A DNA stretch of 64,000 bases from the NCBI RefSeq assembly GCF_018323985.1, contig NZ_AP024590.1:2728001-2792000 (forward strand), in the 5' to 3' direction. The translations under genes were made by a program, and so were the position numbers. Position 1 is the first letter of the stretch. Each line of letters opens with the position of its first letter. Of the stretch, positions 22,561 through 32,466 are shown piece by piece. A model generated the notes under the pieces. It saw only the letters and a program-made list of their open reading frames with translations. It made no database searches and was not told the DNA's origin. Origin of the DNA: Enterobacter kobei (GTDB lineage: Bacteria > Pseudomonadota > Gammaproteobacteria > Enterobacterales > Enterobacteriaceae).

Positions 22561-23931
22561 ATGGAATTATCCTCACTGACCGCTGTATCCCCTGTCGATG
22601 GACGCTACGGCGATAAAGTCAGCGCGCTGCGCGGGATTTTCAGCGAATACGGTTTGCTGAAGTTTCGTGTACAGGTAGAAGTTCGCTGGCTGCAAAAGCT
22701 GGCCGCGCATGCAGCTGTCAAGGAAGTTCCTGCTTTTGCTGCGCACGCAAACGGTTACCTTGATAAAATCGTCGCTGAATTTAATGAAGCTGACGCTGCG
22801 CGCATTAAAACCATCGAACGCACCACCAATCACGACGTGAAAGCGGTGGAGTATTTTCTGAAAGAGAAAGTGGCGGATATCCCTGAACTGCATGCCGTGT
22901 CTGAGTTCATCCACTTCGCCTGTACCTCAGAAGATATTAATAACCTGTCTCACGCCCTGATGCTGCAAACCGCCCGTGAAGAGGTGATCCTGCCTTACTG
23001 GCGTAAAGTGATCGACGCGGTGAAAGATCTGGCGGTGCAGTACCGCGACATCCCGCTGCTGTCACGGACCCACGGCCAGCCGGCAACGCCGTCCACCATG
23101 GGTAAAGAGATGGCGAACGTCGCCTACCGTATGGAGCGTCAGTACCGCCAGCTCACGCAGGTGGAGATCCTGGGTAAAATCAACGGCGCCGTGGGCAACT
23201 ATAACGCGCATATTGCAGCGTATCCGGAAGTTGACTGGCACCAGTTCAGCGAAGAGTTTGTGACCTCCCTCGGTATCCAGTGGAACCCGTACACCACGCA
23301 GATCGAGCCACACGACTATATTGCCGAGCTGTTTGACTGCATCGCCCGCTTTAACACCATCCTGATCGATTTCGACCGTGATGTGTGGGGCTACGTGGCG
23401 CTGAACCACTTCAAGCAGAAAACCATCGCCGGTGAAATCGGCTCGTCCACCATGCCGCACAAAGTAAACCCGATTGACTTCGAAAACTCCGAAGGCAACC
23501 TGGGCCTGTCGAATGCGCTGTTGCAGCATCTGGCGAGCAAACTGCCGGTCTCCCGCTGGCAGCGCGACCTGACTGACTCCACCGTGCTGCGTAACCTTGG
23601 CGTTGGCATCGGTTATGCGCTGATCGCCTATCAGTCGACGCTGAAAGGCGTGAGCAAACTGGAAGTGAACCGCGAGCGTCTGCTGGACGAGCTGGATCAT
23701 AACTGGGAAGTGCTGGCTGAGCCGATCCAGACGGTTATGCGTCGTTACGGCATCGAGAAGCCGTATGAGAAGCTCAAAGAGCTGACTCGCGGCAAGCGCG
23801 TTGACGCGGAAGGCATGAAGCAGTTCATCGACAGCCTCGAACTGCCGGAAGAAGAGAAAACGCGTCTGAAGGCCATGACCCCGGCAAATTACCTTGGCCG
23901 CGCCATCACCATGGTTGACGAACTGAAGTAA
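22561..23931 (+). CDS. purB: Adenylosuccinate lyase
   Basis: 456 residues, full length. PurB cleaves SAICAR and adenylosuccinate, releasing fumarate, in purine synthesis. The fumarase/aspartase signature GEIGSSTMPHKVNPIDFENS is intact, with the catalytic serine in the SSTMPHK loop and a histidine in SRTHGQPATPSTMGKE. It begins 18 bp after hflD and ends before the phoP promoter. Confidence 0.98.
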   Translation: MELSSLTAVSPVDGRYGDKVSALRGIFSEYGLLKFRVQVEVRWLQKLAAHAAVKEVPAFAAHANGYLDKIVAEFNEADAARIKTIERTTNHDVKAVEYFLKEKVADIPELHAVSEFIHFACTSEDINNLSHALMLQTAREEVILPYWRKVIDAVKDLAVQYRDIPLLSRTHGQPATPSTMGKEMANVAYRMERQYRQLTQVEILGKINGAVGNYNAHIAAYPEVDWHQFSEEFVTSLGIQWNPYTTQIEPHDYIAELFDCIARFNTILIDFDRDVWGYVALNHFKQKTIAGEIGSSTMPHKVNPIDFENSEGNLGLSNALLQHLASKLPVSRWQRDLTDSTVLRNLGVGIGYALIAYQSTLKGVSKLEVNRERLLDELDHNWEVLAEPIQTVMRRYGIEKPYEKLKELTRGKRVDAEGMKQFIDSLELPEEEKTRLKAMTPANYLGRAITMVDELK

Positions 23932-23946
23932 TTTTCCCCGCCCTTC

Positions 23947-23976
23947 GCCCCCTTCCCGCCCGGAAAGGGGGCTGTT
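23947..23976 (+). terminator. Probable purB terminator
   Basis: GCCCCCTTCC and GGAAAGGGGGC can pair around CGCCC, followed by TGTTT. The T run is short and it overlaps the start of the PhoP box, so the confidence is moderate. Confidence 0.6.
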
Positions 23977-23989
23977 TAGTAAATGTTTA
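23973..23989 (+). promoter_or_regulatory. PhoP box of the autoregulated phoPQ promoter
   Basis: A perfect direct repeat TGTTTA-N5-TGTTTA. A CATAAT -10 box lies at 24002-24007, about 12 bp downstream, the spacing usual for PhoP-activated promoters. This indicates positive autoregulation under low Mg2+. Confidence 0.9.
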
Positions 23990-24051
23990 TGCCTTGCGTA
24001 ACATAATCCGCGTTAAACTCATCACATCAAAGACAAAAGCGAGGCCAGACA

Positions 24052-24726
24052 ATGCGCGTACTCGTAGTGGAAGACAATGCCCTTCTGCGTCACCATCTTA
24101 AAGTACAGCTACAGGAGCTGGGCCATCAGGTAGACGATGCGGAAGATGCGAAAGAAGCCGATTACTACTTAAACGAGCATATTCCCGATATTGCGCTGGT
24201 GGATCTGGGTCTGCCGGATGAAGACGGGCTGTCGCTGATCCGCCGCTGGCGCAGCAATGAAGTCTCGCTGCCTGTGCTGGTGCTGACCGCCCGCGAAGGC
24301 TGGCAGGATAAAGTCGAAGTGCTGAGCGCCGGTGCGGATGATTATGTCACCAAGCCGTTTCATATCGAAGAAGTGGTGGCGCGGATGCAGGCGCTGATGC
24401 GCCGCAACAGCGGGCTGGCGTCACAGGTGATTTCCATGCCGCCGTTCCAGGTCGATCTTTCCCGCCGGGAGCTGTCGGTAAATGGCGAAGTGATCAAACT
24501 CACGGCCTTCGAGTACACCATTATGGAAACGCTGATCCGCAACAGCGGCAAAGTGGTCAGCAAAGATTCGCTGATGTTGCAGCTTTATCCGGATGCCGAG
24601 CTGCGCGAAAGCCATACCATCGACGTGCTGATGGGGCGTCTGCGCAAGAAAATTCAGGCGCAGCACCCGGATGATGTGATCACTACCGTGCGCGGTCAGG
24701 GCTATCTTTTCGAACTGCGCGAATGA
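24052..24726 (+). CDS. phoP: Response regulator PhoP
   Basis: 224 residues. The receiver domain has the acidic pocket (VEDNA), phosphorylation site D51 (VDLGLPD) and K101-type lysine (VTKPFH); a winged-helix OmpR-type DNA-binding domain follows from about 125 (ELSVNGEVIKLTAFEYTIME). PhoP activates Mg2+-starvation and antimicrobial-peptide genes through TGTTTA repeats, including its own. The stop overlaps the phoQ start by four bases. Confidence 0.98.
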   Translation: MRVLVVEDNALLRHHLKVQLQELGHQVDDAEDAKEADYYLNEHIPDIALVDLGLPDEDGLSLIRRWRSNEVSLPVLVLTAREGWQDKVEVLSAGADDYVTKPFHIEEVVARMQALMRRNSGLASQVISMPPFQVDLSRRELSVNGEVIKLTAFEYTIMETLIRNSGKVVSKDSLMLQLYPDAELRESHTIDVLMGRLRKKIQAQHPDDVITTVRGQGYLFELRE

Positions 24727-26186
24727 GAAAACTGCTGCGTCGCCTTTTACCGCTCTCGCTGCGGGTACGCTTTTTACTGGCCACCGCTGGCGTGGTAATG
24801 GTGCTGTCGCTGGCCTACGGCATGGTGGCGCTGGTGGGTTACAGCGTCAGCTTCGATAAAACTACCTTCCGTCTGCTGCGCGGCGAGAGCAACCTGTTTT
24901 ATACCCTCTCCCGCTGGGAAAATAATCACTTCAGTATTGAGATCCCCGAAAACCTGAATCTGCAAAGCCCGTCGATGGCGCTGATCTATGATCAGCACGG
25001 CAAGCTGCTGTGGGCGCAGCGCGACGTGCCGTGGCTCATCAAACGTATTCGTCCGGAATGGTTACAGGCTAACGGCTTTCATGAAATCGAAGCCGATGCG
25101 AATGCCTCCAGCCTGCTGCTGAGCAGCGATCATAATGCCCAACAGCAGTTGCAGGCGATCCGCGACGATGACAGCGACAGTGAGATGACGCACTCGGTGG
25201 CGATTAACGTCTATCCCGCCACGGCGCGTATGCCGCAGCTTTCTATTGTGGTGATCGACACCATCCCCATTGAGCTGAAGCGCTCTTACATGGTGTGGAG
25301 CTGGTTTATTTATGTGCTGGCCGCCAATCTGCTGCTGGTGATCCCGCTGCTGTGGATCGCGGCCTGGTGGAGCCTGCGCCCCATCGAAGCCCTGGCGGGC
25401 GAGGTGCGCGAGCTGGAAGAACATCATCGCGAGCGGCTGAACCCGGAAACGACCCGCGAACTGACCAGCCTGGTGAGCAATCTTAACCGCCTGCTGAAAA
25501 GCGAACGCGATCGCTATGATAAATACCGCACCACCCTGACTGACCTCACCCATAGCCTGAAAACGCCGCTGGCGGTGCTGCAAAGCACCCTGCGCTCGTT
25601 GCGCAGCGAAAAGCTGACGGTCAGCGACGCCGAGCCGGTGATGCTCGAGCAGATCAGCCGCATTTCACAACAGATCGGCTATTACCTGCACCGCGCCAGT
25701 ATGCGCAGCGGCAGTATGTTGTTGAGCCGCGAACTGCACCCGGTCGCACCGCTGCTGGATAATCTGACTTCGGCGTTGAATAAGGTTTACCAGCGTAAAG
25801 GCGTGGACATCAGCCTCGATATCTCACCGGAAATCACTTTTGTCGGCGAGCAGACGGATTTTATGGAAGTGATGGGCAACGTGCTGGATAACGCCTGCAA
25901 ATACTGCCTGGAATTTGTGGAAGTGTCCGCGCATCTGCACGAAGACCAGCTGCATATTATTGTCGAAGATGACGGTCCTGGTATTCCCGCCAGTAAGCGC
26001 GATCTGGTGTTTGACCGAGGTCAGCGCGCAGATACGCTGCGGCCCGGCCAGGGGGTAGGCTTGTCGGTAGCGCGGGAGATTGTCGAGCAGTATGACGGCA
26101 GGATCCTGACGGGTGAAAGCCTGCTCGGTGGCGCACGTATGGAAGTGATTTTTGCCCGCCAGCATCTCATCTCCGCTGATAATTAG
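24723..26186 (+). CDS. phoQ: Sensor histidine kinase PhoQ
   Basis: 487 residues. Two membrane spans (about 17-40 and 194-215) flank a periplasmic sensor with the acidic patch DDDSDSE (148-154) that binds Mg2+ and peptides. A HAMP region follows, then H277 in DLTHSLKTPL and ATP-binding boxes (NVLDNACKYC, DDGPGI, GQGVGLSVAREI). It phosphorylates PhoP and forms one operon with it. Confidence 0.98.
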   Translation: MRKLLRRLLPLSLRVRFLLATAGVVMVLSLAYGMVALVGYSVSFDKTTFRLLRGESNLFYTLSRWENNHFSIEIPENLNLQSPSMALIYDQHGKLLWAQRDVPWLIKRIRPEWLQANGFHEIEADANASSLLLSSDHNAQQQLQAIRDDDSDSEMTHSVAINVYPATARMPQLSIVVIDTIPIELKRSYMVWSWFIYVLAANLLLVIPLLWIAAWWSLRPIEALAGEVRELEEHHRERLNPETTRELTSLVSNLNRLLKSERDRYDKYRTTLTDLTHSLKTPLAVLQSTLRSLRSEKLTVSDAEPVMLEQISRISQQIGYYLHRASMRSGSMLLSRELHPVAPLLDNLTSALNKVYQRKGVDISLDISPEITFVGEQTDFMEVMGNVLDNACKYCLEFVEVSAHLHEDQLHIIVEDDGPGIPASKRDLVFDRGQRADTLRPGQGVGLSVAREIVEQYDGRILTGESLLGGARMEVIFARQHLISADN

Positions 26187-26277
26187 CGCATCCAGATAAA
26201 ATAAGCGCGCCCGCTGCACGCAGCCTGTCATCCTTCCGTTATAATCCGTTTCAGGTACGTAAGCCCTGGAAAATGAT

Positions 26278-27399
26278 ATGGACTACCATTTAACGTTAGA
26301 CTGGCCCGACTTCATCGCACGCTACTGGCAAAAACGCCCTGTCGTGCTGAAACGGGGTTTTGCAAATTTTGTCGATCCACTGTCGCCGGATGAACTGGCG
26401 GGACTGGCGATGGAAAGTGAAGTGGACAGCCGCCTGGTGAGCCATCAGGAAGGCAAATGGCAGGTCAGCCATGGGCCGTTTGAGAGCTACGATCACCTCG
26501 GCGAAACCAACTGGTCGCTGCTGGTCCAGGCGGTGGATCACTGGCATCAGCCAACCGCCGCGCTGATGCGCCCTTTCCGCATGCTCCCCGACTGGCGCAT
26601 TGATGATTTAATGATCTCCTTCTCCGTGCCCGGTGGCGGCGTGGGTCCGCATTTCGATCAGTACGACGTGTTTATCATTCAGGGTACCGGCCGCCGACGC
26701 TGGCGCGTGGGCGAGAAAGTGGCGATGAAACAGCACTGTCCGCACCCGGATCTGCTCCAGGTCGATCCCTTCGACGCCATCATCGATGAAGAGATGGAGC
26801 CAGGCGATATTCTCTATATCCCGCCAGGATTCCCGCATGAAGGCTATTCGCTGGAAAACTCGATGAACTATTCGGTGGGCTTCCGCGCGCCGAGTGGCCG
26901 CGAGCTGATCAGCGGTTTTGCCGACTATGTATTACAGCGTGAACTGGGCAGCCAGCGTTATACCGATCCGGACGTGCCGCCGCGCGAACATCCGGCAGAC
27001 ATTCTGCCACAGGAGCTGGATCGTCTGCGGGCCACCATGCTCGATCTGATCAATCAGCCGGAGCATTTCCAGCAGTGGTTTGGCGAGTTTGTCTCCCAGT
27101 CGCGTCACGAGCTGGATGTCGCTCCGCCGGAACCGCCGTATCAGCCGGATGAGATCTACGACTCATTGCAACAGGGCGATAAACTGGTGCGTCTGGGCGG
27201 GCTACGCGTGTTGCGGATTGGCGATGATGTCTTCGCCAACGGTGAGAAGATTGAGTCACCGCACCGCCCTGCACTGGCAGCACTTGCCAGCCATATGGTG
27301 ATCACCGCCGACACGCTTGGCGATGCGCTGGAAGATCCTTCTTTCCTCGCTATGCTCGCCGCGCTGGTCAACAGCGGTTACTGGTTCTTTGAAGATTAA
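26278..27399 (+). CDS. roxA: Ribosomal oxygenase RoxA (ycfD)
   Basis: 373 residues. A JmjC-type 2-oxoglutarate/Fe(II) oxygenase: H125 and D127 (GPHFDQYD) and a later histidine in PPGFPHEGYS bind iron. In E. coli it hydroxylates an arginine of ribosomal protein L16. The C-terminal third is a helical and winged-helix part (DEIYDSLQQGDKLVRLGGLR). It follows phoQ by 91 bp; three REP units lie just after its stop. Confidence 0.95.
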   Translation: MDYHLTLDWPDFIARYWQKRPVVLKRGFANFVDPLSPDELAGLAMESEVDSRLVSHQEGKWQVSHGPFESYDHLGETNWSLLVQAVDHWHQPTAALMRPFRMLPDWRIDDLMISFSVPGGGVGPHFDQYDVFIIQGTGRRRWRVGEKVAMKQHCPHPDLLQVDPFDAIIDEEMEPGDILYIPPGFPHEGYSLENSMNYSVGFRAPSGRELISGFADYVLQRELGSQRYTDPDVPPREHPADILPQELDRLRATMLDLINQPEHFQQWFGEFVSQSRHELDVAPPEPPYQPDEIYDSLQQGDKLVRLGGLRVLRIGDDVFANGEKIESPHRPALAALASHMVITADTLGDALEDPSFLAMLAALVNSGYWFFED

Positions 27400-27407
27400 G
27401 ATGTGAA

Positions 27408-27584
27408 CAGGCCCGGTGGCGCTACGCTTACCGGGCCTGTGGGTTACGTGGATGTTATTGCCCGGTGGCGCTGCGCTTACCGGGCCTACGGGTTTCGTGA
27501 ATGTTATTTCCCGGTGGCACTACGCTTACCGGGCCTACGGGTATGGTCAAACGTAGGCCGGGCAAGCGGAAGCGCCGCCCGGCG
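27408..27584. repeat. REP cluster left of the RAYT gene
   Basis: Three direct REP units (27408-27439, 27460-27487, 27509-27537) of the form GCCCGGTGGCGCTGCGCTTA-CCGGGCC repeat with a period of about 50 bp. A fourth unit in inverse orientation lies at 27552-27584, ending 4 bp before the transposase stop codon. Confidence 0.85.
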
Positions 27585-27587
27585 ATA

Positions 27588-28085
27588 CTACTCTTCCCGC
27601 CGCTCCCCTACGGGCCACTCCCCTACCTCACCCGCCCAGTCAGGCGGATAAATACCGTCCCGCACATCACGATGATAAGTTGAATAAGGCCAGTCGCGCA
27701 CCCGCGCCACCCAGCCATGCTTTACCGGATTGATATTGATGTAATCCCGATGCCTGCGCATATCCTCCTCGTCCCGCAAGGTATGCTCCCAGAACCTGGG
27801 CTGCCAGACTTCACCTCTGTTCAGCGAGCGGGTGAACATTTTCTTCAGATCCCGCCAGCGACCGGAAAAATCGCTGTCATTCGCGGGTAGTGTCCAGATG
27901 CAGTGCATGTGATCGGGAAGAATAACCCAGGCATCAATATGGAAGGGTTTACGTTGTTTAACAAAGGATGTGGCCTTGCGAAGCAGATCAACGTGGCGGA
28001 TCAACACGTCACTTTGCCGGTTTTTCAGGTTAACCGTAAAAAACCAGCTGCCTCCGGGGATATAATGACGACGATAATTCGACAT
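27588..28085 (-). CDS. REP-associated tyrosine transposase (RAYT/TnpA-REP)
   Basis: 165 residues of the Y1 transposase type. The HUH motif appears as DHMHCIW (His-x-His) and the catalytic tyrosine lies in HRDYININPVKHGWV; WFFTVNLKNR and FWQPRFWEHTLRD-type blocks are typical of RAYT (PF01797-like). RAYT proteins cut single-stranded REP DNA and are thought to spread REPs. REP units flank the gene on both sides. It is absent from this position in E. coli. A start 30 bases from the right-hand REP is consistent with a compact REPtron. Confidence 0.92.
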   Translation of the reverse strand: MSNYRRHYIPGGSWFFTVNLKNRQSDVLIRHVDLLRKATSFVKQRKPFHIDAWVILPDHMHCIWTLPANDSDFSGRWRDLKKMFTRSLNRGEVWQPRFWEHTLRDEEDMRRHRDYININPVKHGWVARVRDWPYSTYHRDVRDGIYPPDWAGEVGEWPVGERREE

Positions 28086-28116
28086 GCGGTAATCCTTTAC
28101 CTGTGGGAATTGTGAC

Positions 28117-28200
28117 GCCCGGTGGCGCTGCGCTTACCGGGCCTACAACGGTATGGTCGAACCCAAAACGTAGGCCGGGCAAGCGCAGCGCCGCCCGGCG
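28117..28200. repeat. REP pair right of the RAYT gene
   Basis: One unit (28117-28146) has the same orientation as the three on the left; a second, inverted unit (28170-28200) ends directly before the pepT stop codon. Together with the left cluster they bracket the transposase gene. Confidence 0.85.
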
Positions 28201-29427
28201 TTAATGGCTTTTTGCCGTTAACTCTGCGATACGCACGATCACTTTTACCGCTTTTTCCATGCCTTCCAGCGTCACGAATTCATGCTTGCCGTGGTAGTTA
28301 TAGCCACCGGTAAAGATGTTCGGGCATGGCAATCCCATAAAGGATAACTGTGCGCCGTCTGTGCCGCCGCGGATGGGTTTCATGACCGGTTCAATGTCGC
28401 AATCGCGCATCGCCTGTTGGGCAATGTCGATGATGTGCGGAAACTCAGCGACTTTATCGCGCATGTTATAGTAGCTGTCCTCGATCACCAGTTCTATATA
28501 GCAGTCCGGATGCAGCCCCTTGCCGACCTTTTTGGCGATCTCCATCATTTTACGTTTGCGCGCCTCAAAAGCCTAGCGGTCAAAATCGCGGATGATGTAG
28601 TGCATCTCGGCGCGATCTACGGTTCCTTTAATGCTGGTCAGATGATAAAAACCTTCATACCCTTCCGTCTGCTCCGGGCTTTCCTCTGGCGGTACTTCAG
28701 CATGGATGCGGCTGGCAAGGGACAATGCATTGACCATGACGCCTTTCGCGGTGCCGGGATGGACGTTGTTGCCAACAATTTTGATGGTCACCGATGCGGC
28801 GTTGAAGTTTTCAAATTCCAGCTCGCCTACGCCGCCGCCGTCAATGGTATAAGCCCAGCGCGCATCGAAGGCATCGACGTCAAAATGTTTCGCGCCTTTG
28901 CCCACCTCTTCATCCGGCGTAAAGGCCACGCGAATATCACCATGGGGGATATTTTGCTGGATCAGCACCGACAGTGCCGTCATGATTTCCGCCACGCCTG
29001 CTTTGTCGTCGGCTCCGAGCAGCGTTTTGCCGTCGGTGGTGATCAGCGTCTGGCCGAGCAGCTGATGCAGCACCGGGAACATGACCGGGGATAACACTTC
29101 ATCACCCACGCCAAGCGCAATATCGCCGCCGCGATAGCTCTCGACAATCTGCGGATTGACGTTCTTGCCGGTAAAGTCAGGTGAGGTGTCAACATGCGAA
29201 ATAAAGCCGATAGCCGGAATGTCGCCCGGTACGTTGGCTGGCAGGGTAGCCATCACCGTGCCTTTTTCGCTCAGGGTGACGTTAATAAGCCCCATCTCTT
29301 CCAGCTGTTCTTTTAGCAACTCCAACAGCTTCCATTGCCCTTCGGTACTCGGAACCTGTCTGACGCCCGGTTTTGATTGTGTATCCAGCGAAACGTAGTG
29401 CAAAAAACGCTCTAGTAATTTATCCAT
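28201..29427 (-). pseudogene. pepT: Peptidase T, interrupted by one amber codon
   Basis: The full frame from the ATG at 29427 is 408 codons, the exact E. coli length. It encodes a zinc aminotripeptidase of the M20 family (HVDTSPDF, DDKAGVAEIMTAL, DEEVGKGAKHFD). Codon 285 (28575-28573) is TAG, after IIRDFDR and before AFEARKRK, where the E. coli protein has lysine, so one A-to-T change from AAG explains it. Both halves stay in frame and are otherwise intact. The truncated product would lose the C-terminal metal ligand region. A sequencing error or amber suppression cannot be excluded. Confidence 0.85.
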
Positions 29428-29700
29428 GCGGGCCACCCTCACTATTTGAGACAACATTATTGATAAGCGTGAAAACAGAAATATTGCGTCAGGTCACTTT
29501 TACCCGTGCAAACGAGAATTTTTTAGCTTACGCGACCCCAGAGTTAAGCATGGTTGAGAAAATCCGCCTCTGAAAGGGAATATCTCACAAGGATTGGCGA
29601 TTTCAGTGCTTTGCCGTAGAATGCCAGGCCTTATTAATGTGTCAAACCCTAAGGTGGTTAATCACAAACCCCGCAATGGTAAGCCGTCCGTTGCGTCTAC

Positions 29701-30837
29701 ATGGGACAGAGTAAAAAATTGAATACACACACGCGTTCGCTTTCGCCGTTGGTGCATCTGGCGGGAATCCGGAAAAGCTTTGATGGAAAAAATGTTATTT
29801 CCGATCTTAACCTGACCATCAATAATGGCGAATTCCTGACACTGCTTGGCCCCTCTGGCTGTGGTAAAACCACGGTTCTGCGCCTGATTGCCGGGCTGGA
29901 AAACGTGGATGCTGGCCATATCCATCTCGAAGACCAGGACATCACCCAGGTTCCGGCTGAACACCGCCACGTCAATACGGTTTTTCAAAGCTATGCGCTT
30001 TTCCCGCACATGACCGTTTTTGAAAACGTGGCCTTTGGCCTGCGAATGCAAAAAACGCCAGCCGATCAAATTACCCCGCGCGTGACCGAAGCCCTGCGCA
30101 TGGTGCAGCTGGATACCTTCGCCGAACGTAAACCGCATCAGCTGTCCGGCGGACAACAGCAGCGCGTCGCCATCGCCCGAGCGGTGGTCAACAAGCCGCG
30201 TCTGTTACTGCTCGATGAATCCCTTTCCGCACTCGATTACAAACTGCGCAAACAGATGCAGAACGAACTCAAGGCCCTGCAACGTAAGCTCGGCATCACC
30301 TTTGTGTTCGTAACTCACGATCAGGAAGAAGCGCTGACCATGTCCGACCGTATCGTGGTGATGCGCGACGGTAAGATCGAGCAGGACGGCACACCGCGTG
30401 AAATTTACGAAGAGCCGAAGAATCTGTTCGTCGCCAGCTTTATTGGTGAGATCAACCTGTTCAATGCCACGGTCATTGAACGCCTGGACGACCAGCGCGT
30501 GCGTGCCAGCGTCGAAGGCCGCGAATGTAATATCCACGTCAATTTCCCGGTGGTAAAAGGCCAGCGTCTGAACGTCATGCTGCGCCCGGAAGATCTGCGC
30601 GTTGAGGAGATCAACGACAGCCGCGAGGTGGAAGGTCTGATTGGCTTTGTGCGTGAGCGCAACTATAAAGGCATGACGCTGGAATCGGTGGTGGAGCTGG
30701 AAAACGGCAAGATGGTGATGGTCAGCGAATTCTTTAACGAAGACGACCCGGATTTTGACCACTCGCTGGATCAAAAGATGGCCATCAACTGGGTAGAAAG
30801 CTGGGAGGTCGTACTGCCTGATGAAGAGCACAAGTAA
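29701..30837 (+). CDS. potA: Spermidine/putrescine ABC transporter ATPase PotA
   Basis: 378 residues, as in E. coli. Walker A is GPSGCGKTT at 50-58, the signature LSGGQQQRVAIARA, and Walker B LLLLDESLSALD; the C-terminal regulatory domain follows (MLRPEDLRVEEIN). It powers polyamine import through PotB and PotC. Its stop overlaps the potB start by 17 bases in a four-gene operon. Confidence 0.97.
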   Translation: MGQSKKLNTHTRSLSPLVHLAGIRKSFDGKNVISDLNLTINNGEFLTLLGPSGCGKTTVLRLIAGLENVDAGHIHLEDQDITQVPAEHRHVNTVFQSYALFPHMTVFENVAFGLRMQKTPADQITPRVTEALRMVQLDTFAERKPHQLSGGQQQRVAIARAVVNKPRLLLLDESLSALDYKLRKQMQNELKALQRKLGITFVFVTHDQEEALTMSDRIVVMRDGKIEQDGTPREIYEEPKNLFVASFIGEINLFNATVIERLDDQRVRASVEGRECNIHVNFPVVKGQRLNVMLRPEDLRVEEINDSREVEGLIGFVRERNYKGMTLESVVELENGKMVMVSEFFNEDDPDFDHSLDQKMAINWVESWEVVLPDEEHK

Positions 30838-31678
30838 ATTCCAGAATGTGGTGATCGCGACCGTCGTCGGCTGGCTTGTGCTGTTTGTCTTTCTGCCCAA
30901 CCTGATGATCATTGTCACCAGCTTCTTAACCCGTGACGATGCCTCGTTTGTCAGCATGGTGTTTACGCTGGACAACTATTCGCGTCTGCTCGATCCGCTC
31001 TATTTCGATGTGCTGCTGCACTCGCTGAATATGGCGCTGATCGCCACCCTCGCCTGCCTGGCGCTCGGCTATCCTTTTGCGTGGTTTCTGGCGAAGCTGC
31101 CGCAGAAGGTGCGCCCGTTGCTGCTGTTTTTACTGATCGTCCCCTTCTGGACCAACTCCCTGATCCGCATTTACGGCCTGAAACTGTTTCTCAGCACCAA
31201 AGGCTATCTGAATGCGTTTCTGCTGTGGCTGGGGGTGATTGATACGCCGCTGCGCATTATGTTCACGCCGGGCGCGGTGATCATCGGGCTGGTCTATATC
31301 CTGCTGCCGTTTATGGTGATGCCGCTGTGGTCGAGCATCGAAAAACTCGATAAACCGCTGCTGGAGGCCGCCCGCGACCTGGGTGCCAGCAAGCTGCAAA
31401 CCTTTATCCGCATTATTATTCCGCTGACCATGCCGGGCATTATCGCGGGCTGTCTGCTGGTGATGCTGCCGGCGATGGGGCTGTTCTACGTCTCGGATCT
31501 GATGGGCGGCGCGAAAAACCTGCTGATTGGTAACGTCATTAAAAGCCAGTTCCTGAATATTCGCGACTGGCCGTTCGGCTCCGCCACCAGCATTACGCTG
31601 ACGGTGGTCATGGGCCTGATGCTGCTGGTCTACTGGCGGGCAATGCGTTTTCTGAATAAAAAGGTGGAACTGGAATGA
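30821..31678 (+). CDS. potB: Spermidine/putrescine permease PotB
   Basis: 285 residues with six membrane spans, the first at about 9-32 (VVIATVVGWLVLFVFLPNLM). The EAA loop that docks the ATPase is EAARDLGASKLQTF. PotB and PotC form the channel of the PotABCD importer. The stop overlaps potC by four bases. Confidence 0.97.
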   Translation: MKSTSKFQNVVIATVVGWLVLFVFLPNLMIIVTSFLTRDDASFVSMVFTLDNYSRLLDPLYFDVLLHSLNMALIATLACLALGYPFAWFLAKLPQKVRPLLLFLLIVPFWTNSLIRIYGLKLFLSTKGYLNAFLLWLGVIDTPLRIMFTPGAVIIGLVYILLPFMVMPLWSSIEKLDKPLLEAARDLGASKLQTFIRIIIPLTMPGIIAGCLLVMLPAMGLFYVSDLMGGAKNLLIGNVIKSQFLNIRDWPFGSATSITLTVVMGLMLLVYWRAMRFLNKKVELE

Positions 31679-32466
31679 TCGGTCGCCTGCTGCGCGGCGG
31701 TTTTATGGCCGCCATTTACGCTTTTCTTTATATTCCGATCATCATTCTGATCGTGAACTCCTTTAATCAGGCCCGTTTTGGCATTAACTGGCACGGTTTT
31801 ACCACCGACTGGTATAGCCTGCTGATGAATAACGACAGCCTGTTACAGGCCGCCCGTCACTCGCTGACCATGGCGGTGCTATCGGCGACCTTTGCCACGC
31901 TGATTGGCTCGCTGACGGCAGTGGCGCTTTACCGTTACCGTTTTCGCGGCAAACCTTTCGTCAGCGGCATGCTGTTTGTGGTGATGATGTCTCCGGACAT
32001 CGTCATGGCTATTTCGCTGCTGGTGCTGTTTATGCTGATTGGCATCCAACTGGGCTTCTGGTCGCTGCTGTTTTCGCATATCACCTTCTGCCTGCCGTTT
32101 GTAGTGGTCACCGTCTATTCACGGCTGAAAGGATTTGATGTGCGGATGCTGGAAGCGGCGAAAGATCTGGGTGCCAGTGAAGTGATCATTTTGCGCAAAA
32201 TCATTCTGCCGCTGGCGATGCCTGCCGTGGCTGCTGGGTGGGTGCTGAGCTTTACCCTGTCGATGGATGATGTAGTGGTCTCTTCTTTTGTTACCGGACC
32301 GGGCTATGAAATTCTGCCATTGAAAATCTATTCAATGGTGAAAGTCGGCGTATCACCGGAGGTGAACGCGCTGGCCACTATCCTGTTAGTACTCTCGCTG
32401 GTTCTGGTGATCGCCAGTCAGCTTATTGCACGTGATAAAACTAAATCTCAGGGGACGTTAAAATGA
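31675..32466 (+). CDS. potC: Spermidine/putrescine permease PotC
   Basis: 263 residues with six membrane spans. The EAA loop reads EAAKDLGASEVIIL. It is the second membrane subunit of the PotABCD transporter, overlapping potB and potD by four bases at each end. Confidence 0.97.
   Translation: MIGRLLRGGFMAAIYAFLYIPIIILIVNSFNQARFGINWHGFTTDWYSLLMNNDSLLQAARHSLTMAVLSATFATLIGSLTAVALYRYRFRGKPFVSGMLFVVMMSPDIVMAISLLVLFMLIGIQLGFWSLLFSHITFCLPFVVVTVYSRLKGFDVRMLEAAKDLGASEVIILRKIILPLAMPAVAAGWVLSFTLSMDDVVVSSFVTGPGYEILPLKIYSMVKVGVSPEVNALATILLVLSLVLVIASQLIARDKTKSQGTLK

Noticed and set aside
27408..27584. Regular ~50-bp repeats before the RAYT gene as a CRISPR
   Set aside because: The units are REP palindromes with near-identical spacers and an inverted last copy, next to a RAYT gene. 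No cas genes are present.
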